Of a stretch of DNA of 64,000 nt, positions 57,966 through 64,000 are shown piece after piece. Within the stretch, counting starts at the first letter, position 1. Each line of letters starts with the position of its first letter. Source of the DNA: Lactarius indigo (taxonomy: Eukaryota > Basidiomycota > Agaricomycetes > Russulales > Russulaceae); assembly GCA_025766275.1 (NCBI GenBank), contig JAFKAC010000009.1:1364001-1428000 (forward strand), in the 5' to 3' direction. The notes under the pieces were generated by a model. The model did no database searches. It was not told where the DNA came from and was given only the letters and a program-made list of their open reading frames with translations. The position numbers and the translations under genes are program-made.

Positions 57966-59092
57966 TTACAAGTATTCTTCAGCACCAGAGATGATTTGCC
58001 GATGATAAAAGAGACGCACCCAGGGGACAAAGTCAGACAAGTCCTTCGACAGCACGTCCCGGAATTTGACCGGGCGGCGTTCCTTGAACGCTAGCGCGCC
58101 CTCCCTGGCGTCCCCACGCGACCCCAGGTCGATCATCCCTCGCGAGTCGATGATGTGCTGTCCCTCGATGCTGTCTGCACCGCGCCACAACAACGCCTTG
58201 GTCCACGCGACGCCCGTCTGTGACGTGTTCGCTGCAAGCTCGTGGGCGAACGCAAGCGCGGCAGGAAAGACGTCCTCGCGATTCGGGAATGTCGCGTGAT
58301 ACAGCCCTTGCAGGAGCGGCGAGTCTGGGGAGTACGTACCGCCAGAGAGGAGTATCCCCACGGCACGAGAATAGCCGAGGAGGCGCGGCAGTAAATAGCT
58401 CGAGGCCGCTACAACCGTGTTATTGTCACTCGCCTTACATATTATGATGCAACTGAACACACCTTCTGCTGCAATCCCGCGACGAACGAACGGCAGGGCA
58501 AACTTTGCTCCGGCCCAGATGAAACGGAAGTCACATGGAAGCTGCAATCCGCTAATGCCAACGCCAGCGGCGTGTCCGTTCACGGCGACGATGGTAATTT
58601 TCCGGCAACGGAAAATGGCGAGCGTCACTTTGCCTCCGATATCCCTATGGGCTAGGCGACAGGAGCATGGAGTTGAGAGAGGCAGAAGGCAGAGATGCAC
58701 TCACTATGTTGACCCTGCTCATGATCGTCTTTAGACCACAACCCATCCCAACCGGAAGAAATGTCGGCCTGTAAAGGAGAGGAGAGTCGGAATCATGTTG
58801 GAGGAAGAACAGAAAAACCGGACTCCGGAACAGAAAGCAGGAGCGGTGTGGTCCGCAGTGAGGACGACGGCGCGGACACGATCGTCGAAGTTAAAAAGAT
58901 TGTATGCAGCCACAAGGTCTTGCTGGAGCCCAATAGTAAACGTGTTGCGCCTAAGTAATTAAGCCATAGGAACTGAGTGGGGAGCTGGACAACTCACTGC
59001 TTGGTGCGATTGAGTTTCACGACAGCAACAGGGCCATCTAAAGAGACGAGAATATTCTGCCACCCTTGGTTACCATAGTCTGGGAAAGACAT
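57966..59092 (-). CDS. Enoyl-CoA hydratase/isomerase family protein
   Basis: Five exons: 59092-58998, 58950-58824, 58768-58705, 58651-58463 and 58408-57966, coding for 305 residues. Crotonase-fold blocks are VAVVKLNRTKQRNTFTIGL, VVLTADHTAPAFCSGADISSG (assembled across an intron; the oxyanion-hole region) and ITIVAVNGHAAGVGISGLQLPCDFRFI. A later block is FALPFVRRGIAAEAASSYLLPRLLG. The Glu of AAEAAS is at the position used by delta3-delta2-enoyl-CoA isomerases, so isomerase activity in oxidation of unsaturated fatty acids is plausible. No peroxisomal SKL-type ending is present (EEYL). It lies next to the PrpF-family gene on the same strand; a shared acyl-CoA or propionate role is speculative. 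Confidence 0.84.
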
Positions 59093-59515
59093 CTTCGCCG
59101 TCCCAAGTTCACAATGCCTCAGTGTCTTGCCAGCTTGCCAGTGATTGCCCTCATGAGCACCGGTCCGGCATCATCGTTAACCGGCCATTCGGTGATCTCG
59201 CTCTGCGCAAGTTACGCTTACGGCTCCCTTGTTCCCCAGAGTACTGTTCTCTATTCAGTGTGTGAACTTCTAGCTGAGAGGATAAGAGCGTTGTGATCTT
59301 GGATAACGCCACTCAAAAGAGGGAATATCTGCATCGGGGTTCTCAGGACTCCCTGAAAACAGAGTGTTTGAACTTTTGAGTGAGGAAAGCCAGTCAACTG
59401 GACCCGGACGCTATGGGGGGCTTGAAGGGCTGTATTATAGGAAGTAATCTGTACGAGTAGTCTATCCGAGACGGAGCTGTCTCACTGTAAGCGTCGACAC
59501 AGTCGACAGCTAGTT
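59093..59515. other. Upstream region of the enoyl-CoA isomerase-like gene
   Basis: About 420 bp between the start of the crotonase-family gene and the stop of the next gene on the same strand. Short frames here have no coding support. Confidence 0.45.
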
Positions 59516-61029
59516 CTACCCTAACAATCGTTCCGTATGTGGCCGACGAAATGAATATTTCTTTCGCTGCCTTTCCAACTCCATTGTGGCAGTCACCATC
59601 TCAGCAGTGGGTGGCGTAGCATATAGCGCAAACACTAGCTCTGCCATGCTTCCCAACTGGAGGATGCGAAGAGAATTTGTACCTGCAAGAATAGCACTTG
59701 ATACATCTAGTGACTTTCCGGCCGACTGCAACGTGGTCAGCTTACGACCCCGCAGGCGAGACAAAGACAAGCGGACCATATCGGATGCGAACCAAGACTG
59801 CTCCCCGGGTTGGTCGACATTCAGTTGCAGCACGAGGGCGCCATCGTCGGGCCATTGCGGTCGTAAATCGTACAAAGCTAGCGCAAATGCTTGAGGCGTC
59901 ATACTTCCCGAGCTTTGAGACAGGGCTTGCTGTGCAGCAGAAACTGCAGTGGCATCCAAAGCAACAAGGTGAACCACGACGTGTCTGACGTCAGGGCTGG
60001 GAGGAAAGGAGCTGTCACGTGCAGAACAAAGGGTGAATGTGGGGGTGCGCACTCGAAACCTTGTCTGCGAGTGGCCCAACGGCGGATACACCCCGCAGTG
60101 TCTTGATCAACCTCAAAGGAGAGGTCGGTTTGGCAAGTTGAAGGTTTACCGACCTGAATGGCCCATATTCCCGGAACGCTGGCGATGAATGGGGGTGCAG
60201 GTGCAGATGGTGGTGCTTGTTGTCGAGCACGACCCTCTGCAACTGCAACCGGAGCCAACGCCGGACTGTTGGGGCTTAGATCCATTCTCGGACCGACGAC
60301 GTCCTGGGGTCGGGTACCCAATATAGCCAATGGGGGTTGCTGCACTCCCGAAGTAGATGTTGTTGTATGGGGTGGGGGCGCCATTCCGGGCGTTTCTTGG
60401 GCAGGTGTCTGGGTTGTGTTTTTTGGTGGAGGGCTCTTGTAGGGGTTAGGGTTACCACTTTCGAGGCGCATCCGTTTGACCTCTCTAGGTGGGTCGTTGG
60501 ACGACTCGTGATCGGGTTCTTCTAAAGATCGTTTGCCAGACCCAATGGATGATACGGTGGTTTCCTGGGTGGTGTCGGTATGGCTCTGCTGCTCTTGAGA
60601 TTTTTGCAGCTCTGAGTGGAGGCGAGCGAGCTGCGCCTGCGTGCGTTCTGCATATCGCAAGAAGCGTGACGAACGGCTCGTGAGCACGTCGACAACCTTG
60701 CTCACATCTGTTGAAGATGGTGGCGTTCCGAGTTTGCGTTCCAAGGCCCGACTTGTTGCAACGCCAAGCCGTTGTGTGAACGTGTTCGAGGTTCCTCGTC
60801 TGGGAACCTCTCCTTCATTCTACGGGAGAATATGAGCACGCGATATATGCAAGCACGGCCACTCACTTGTAGGCCGTGTGGCAGCTACTGTGTTTCTTAC
60901 CTCCGAGTCTCTGCCAATGCTTCCCGAGATTTTTCCTCTTTCAAAGTCGCTTCCCTGGAAAAGGTAAGGCATGAGCGACGAAATGGCGCAAAAAAAATGC
61001 ACGTTAACATCTCGGTGGTCGTGTAGCAT
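59516..61029 (-). CDS. Unknown protein with coiled coil, disordered middle and C-terminal beta-rich domain
   Basis: Modelled exons: 61029-60901, 60819-60053, 60011-59777 and 59725-59516 (446 residues). I do not recognise the family. After an uncertain N-terminus comes a helical segment (VSKVVDVLTSRSSRFLRYAE, then a Gln/Glu-rich coiled coil). A Pro/Thr-rich region with a basic patch (REVKRMRLESGN) could be a nuclear signal. An ordered C-terminus follows from GIWAIQVGKPSTCQTDLSF onward, with VRHVVVHLVALDATAV, SLDVSSAILAGTNSLRILQL and a Lys/Arg tail. This last part matches in pattern the end of the gene at 49109. The first exon could instead start at 60972, or a different phase could be used that reads a coiled coil (LKEEKSREALAETR) directly; the 5' end is therefore low confidence. 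Confidence 0.55.
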
Positions 61030-61190
61030 TGGTCAGGCGTGGAAAACGCAAATGGGTTTCTGTAGTGTATGGAGTACGAGCTTGAGTTTCAATACATTGA
61101 CTTCAAGTTCGACACGACCACCTACAGTCTGCACATTACATAATGAAAGCAATCCGGCCTGCGCCCTTCTGACCACTCTTCAAGTGATTT

Positions 61191-62581
61191 ATGGCATCAA
61201 GAAAACGCGCTGCGTCGGACACAAGCAACGGGGACGAGCGAGCAGCACTTAAACAGCTTCGATCGGATACTTCACATCTTCCTCCATCCGTCAGTCTTGT
61301 CTATCCTTCCTTAAATCAGCCTTCTCCTCGAGCGGTACCCTTTCAGCGGCCACTACCTTTGATATCGTTCTCCTACAATGAAGGCCGCGAGCTCGAGTTT
61401 TCTGATGCCGCCATGCGATATTATATTGACCCTCCTCCTGGTGCTGACCTTGGGTACGGCTATGATCGTTGGGTTCGCCGCCCCGAGGAGAAAGGTCGCC
61501 TCGACGGGCTCCTCCGAGCGGTTTCTGAGACCGAGAGGCGTGGGGCTAGCGACCCTGTCATTGGCGTCATCAGTTGGCGGGGGATCATGACGAAGTGTGT
61601 GCGAGTTACTCCTCGCGCATTGCGCTTTACTGAGTCCGGCTCTGTCCGCGAGGGAGGATTCTAACGGCGCCGTACGAAGACAGAGATGGATGGGAGCTTA
61701 ACGTCATGCACAATAATGGGACGCTATATTTGGAAGAATTCATCAGTGACTCCCGGCTCAAGGAGAAGTGAGCGGTTTTTATTCCGGATTGTCAAAGCAG
61801 CACTTTTATGGTGTGCAGAGACGACATGGCACCCCACCAGCGCGTGCAAACGTACTATGGCTATGCATTCGAATCGTGGTGCACTGCGTCGCGGCCTGAT
61901 GCTCCATCCGGCTGGGGCGGTGACGTAGATACAAACGTGCAATGGTGCCGTGTCGTGAAAACCAAACTGGGGGACACGCGTATTGTTATAGGAGGTGAGA
62001 TAGATTGCGTGAAGAGTAAGGGTTGCTCTTCTCCTGTCCGGAGCATGTACTTATGGAGGTAATAAGACAGCGGTGATAAAGACCTGATGGTCGAGCTCAA
62101 AACCTCTATGAACATTCGGGGATACCGGGATGAAGAACGGTTTGAAAAGTGACCTATCAATCATGTCATCCCAAGGGTTGCTTGTTTACTGATTTTTCCC
62201 ATCAGAAAACTTCTCAAGTTCTATTTTCAATCGTTTCTTTTAGGGGTACCGGTGCGTCAGGACTGTCTTACTGAAATGTTCACTCAACATCGGGCATGGT
62301 AGGAAATCATCGTCGGCTTCCGTACACCAAGCGGCCAACTCACAACCGTGCAACCATTCAAGACGTTGGAGATACCGCGAATGGTGCGCGGAAAGCGGAA
62401 TGCTTGGGACGCCCAAATCTGCCTCGACTGGGGTGAAAGGTTTTTGACGTGGGTAAGGAAAAATGTGGCGTCGGATACTGTAGCTCCGGAAAGCGTATGG
62501 CGCGTCAAGTTCACGCCTCGCGTTGGTGTCGAGCTAACTTTGCTCCACGATATCGGGACGAAGGGAAGTGGAAGCCGGTGA
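61191..62581 (+). CDS. RAI1: Decapping nuclease RAI1/DXO family
   Basis: Six exons: 61191-61594, 61657-61767, 61819-62015, 62067-62148, 62206-62251 and 62303-62581, coding for 372 residues. Family blocks appear in order: ISFSYNEGRELEFSD, GYGYDRWVRRPEEKGRLDGL, ISWRGIMTKILTAPYE (across an intron), APHQRVQTYYGYAFESWC, the metal-binding GGEIDC, and ELKTSMNIRGYRDEERFEKK. After these comes KLLKFYFQSFLLGVPEIIVGF. The E-x-D and E-x-K residues form the divalent-metal catalytic site. In fungi RAI1 binds and stabilises the nuclear exonuclease Rat1 and removes incomplete caps or pyrophosphate from RNA 5' ends. The whole family core is intact. The window also carries XRN1, but not its nuclear paralog RAT1. 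Confidence 0.9.
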
Positions 62582-63475
62582 AGACCGTGTGGGTTTTTTA
62601 CCGACCTGGTACTGGAAGGAGATATGCTCCAGCGAGTACAGCAACACGAGCTGTCTCGATCCAACGCCAGGGGTCGGTAGCAGCGGCGTCCAGTTCTCTT
62701 CCGAGGGGATGGCAGATCTAGTCGTAGATGTTCGCTCATGGTATGCTACATATGTCCAGGTGAATACACTCGTCGGCCTTGTCGTCATTCAAGTTGACTG
62801 TCTCATCTGAGTCTGTCGGCTACTTGCGAGTCGTGTGAGGCACTGTCTTGTAGATGTGGGTGCCGATAACAGATCACTGATAGGTTCATATATCCGTCTT
62901 CCGAAAGCGGTGAGGACAACCCAGGAGGGCGGCGCTGGTTCTTGCGGCGCACCAATTTTGGATTGAACTGCCGGCGAACGCGTACCCTTGTAGATTCCGC
63001 CCAAGATTCCGCGTGTATCCCGATCAAGCTCGGGCCCCGAAGTATGGTGGGGCTCCAAGAGTCCAATCAAGCCGACTGGACATACTGTAGAGAAGACTGA
63101 AAGACAGTGTCTCTTGGCGTTCATTGATCGTTCACTGTAATCCGATGGGGGTGAACATAATTCATCTACCTATTCGGTACTATCGGCCTCGGCACTGTCA
63201 GCAGGCGTGCGAATATCAGGATTACGACCGACCCCTGTTTTGAACGGCGCCTTGCGCCATAGGGATTATCGATGTAAACACTACAGTTTAGAAAATTGCG
63301 TGCAAGCGCCAATGTATAGTACAGCATCTATTAAATGAGCAACTTCCCTGTGAACGCTCTCCACCGACACATGTCGATCAAAAGCCCCGACTCACGTCAC
63401 CTGATGAAACAAAAAGCGAGAATATCCGACCCGGTAACTTCCATATAAAGGTTTATGTGCATGAGGCCAGTGACT
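62582..63475. other. Intergenic region between RAI1 and the FPPS-like gene
   Basis: About 890 bp between two convergent stops. Antisense frames in 62530-62800 overlap the RAI1 3' end and look like shadows. No RNA gene or repeat is seen. Confidence 0.45.
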
Positions 63476-64000
63476 TCACTCGTTTCTGTCGTGGATATCT
63501 TCAAGCAGAGCGCGAAAAGCGGCGCGGCGCAGTATTGCGTCACCGCTCGGGTTGTGCCATTCGGGAAGGGCGTCGATCAACGCGCTGATCCGCGAGTATG
63601 CGTCCGCGGAGTATTGGGCGTAGCGTGTGTCAATTCCAGCCTCGGCGAAAACAGTTTGCACGTGTAACCGAGAAGTCCTCTTTGGATTCCCAAAGTGTGT
63701 CTCCAAGGTCGCGAGCTGTGCAGGAGTACCCGAAGTGCGGACGGCGTCAAAGCACCACGAGCGGTTCTTGGGAATGTCGCCTGCGCAGCTGTCAAAGTAC
63801 TCCGTTTGAATTTGGGCGTACTCGCCAAGTGGGAGGAGAATGTCGAGCGCGTATTCATAATAGCTCGTGTCGGAAAGCGGCCCTTTCTCAACGGGAAAGC
63901 CGCACATTATCATGGAGAGCGCCATGGGGAGGTAATACGAATAGATCGCGGCTTTGTAGATTTTAGCGGCCCTCTGACTACGTAGCATGTGTGAGCGCGC
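63476..64000 (-). CDS. Farnesyl-diphosphate-synthase-like protein, C-terminal exon, non-canonical
   Basis: Only the 3' end is in the window. The last exon is 63977-63476 (about 167 residues), with the end of an intron at 63978-64000. The fold is that of trans-prenyltransferases: IYKAAIYSYYLPMALSM, then YALDILLPLGEYAQIQ, then a helix region ending EDIHDRNE. Canonical FPPS reads KTAxYSFYLP and LGEYFQIQDDYLD here. In this protein the Lys-Thr is Lys-Ala, the Phe before Gln is Ala, and the first two acids of the second DDxxD motif are Thr-Glu (QTEYFD). The following loop, usually containing GTDIQDNKCSW, is shortened to GDIPKNRSWCF. The loss of a key magnesium ligand suggests it is not an ordinary FPPS; it may be a paralog with a changed or lost activity. 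Confidence 0.75.
   Translation of the reverse strand, partial: ARSHMLRSQRAAKIYKAAIYSYYLPMALSMIMCGFPVEKGPLSDTSYYEYALDILLPLGEYAQIQTEYFDSCAGDIPKNRSWCFDAVRTSGTPAQLATLETHFGNPKRTSRLHVQTVFAEAGIDTRYAQYSADAYSRISALIDALPEWHNPSGDAILRRAAFRALLEDIHDRNE

Noticed and set aside
60127..60174. Possible 48-nt intron in the gene at 59516-61029
   Set aside because: GT and AG ends exist and the length keeps the frame, but the segment reads as a plausible beta-domain continuation (GKPSTCQTDLSFEVDQ), so it was left coding.
61069..61143. Short + strand frame starting MEYELEFQYIDFKF
   Set aside because: It looks protein-like but has only 24 codons and no continuation by splicing toward RAI1 or elsewhere; probably chance, or part of the uncertain 5' end of the opposite-strand gene.
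1..64000. CRISPR arrays, bacterial operons, phage or viral genes
   Set aside because: There are no regularly spaced repeats, no operon structure, and no viral hallmark proteins; the window is eukaryotic nuclear DNA.

Overview
The window reads as nuclear DNA of a filamentous basidiomycete, most likely an agaricomycete. Genes are dense, on both strands, and split by many short introns (about 48-72 nt, mostly GT-AG). Very small exons occur (4 to 21 nt). The proteins are fungal versions of eukaryotic housekeeping genes, and there are no operons. All exon models below were built by hand from reading frame, splice-site phase and family conservation; no transcript data were available.

Layout. 1-5 kb: the 3' part of MIC60 (mitochondrial MICOS), an unknown coiled-coil protein, and the FG nucleoporin NUP49. 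5-9 kb: two tandem, diverged arrestin-like genes. 9-13.3 kb: a seven-beta-strand methyltransferase, a peroxisomal-type mitochondrial carrier family member and a CRAL-TRIO (Sec14-like) protein. 14.2-16.7 kb: a PX plus PB1 scaffold-like protein. 16.7-20.5 kb: a gene-poor stretch. 20.5-29.3 kb: an unknown membrane protein divergent from a very large HEAT-repeat protein of the HEATR5/Laa1 family. 29.3-32.1 kb: a second gene-poor stretch. 32.2-34.4 kb: an NsdD-like GATA factor. 34.9-35.5 kb: a short pogo/Tigger-like DNA element with perfect 21-bp terminal inverted repeats. 35.7-37.2 kb: a TauD-type dioxygenase. 37.9-45.2 kb: XRN1 and GMP synthase. 45.5-49 kb: mitochondrial Lon. 49.1-52.9 kb: a large unknown Pro/Ser-rich protein. 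53.9 kb: an intron-containing tRNA-Val(CAC). 54-59 kb: POLD3, a PrpF-family isomerase and an enoyl-CoA hydratase/isomerase. 59.5-61 kb: a second unknown protein. 61.2-62.6 kb: RAI1/DXO. 63.5-64 kb: the end of a farnesyl-diphosphate-synthase-like gene with an altered second metal-binding motif.

The genes do not form a single pathway. Loose themes are mitochondria (MIC60, Lon), RNA turnover (XRN1, RAI1), trafficking and lipids (HEATR5, PX-PB1, Sec14-like, arrestins), and small-molecule metabolism (TauD, PrpF, enoyl-CoA isomerase, GMP synthase, prenyltransferase). No defence island, CRISPR array, secondary-metabolite megasynthase or other clearly new system is visible. The most promising unknowns are a C-terminal domain shared by the proteins at 49.1-52.9 kb and 59.5-61 kb, with an intron at the same place; the FPPS-like gene with lost catalytic acids; and the structured MITE-like element. 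Two introns can only be explained by GC-AG splicing.
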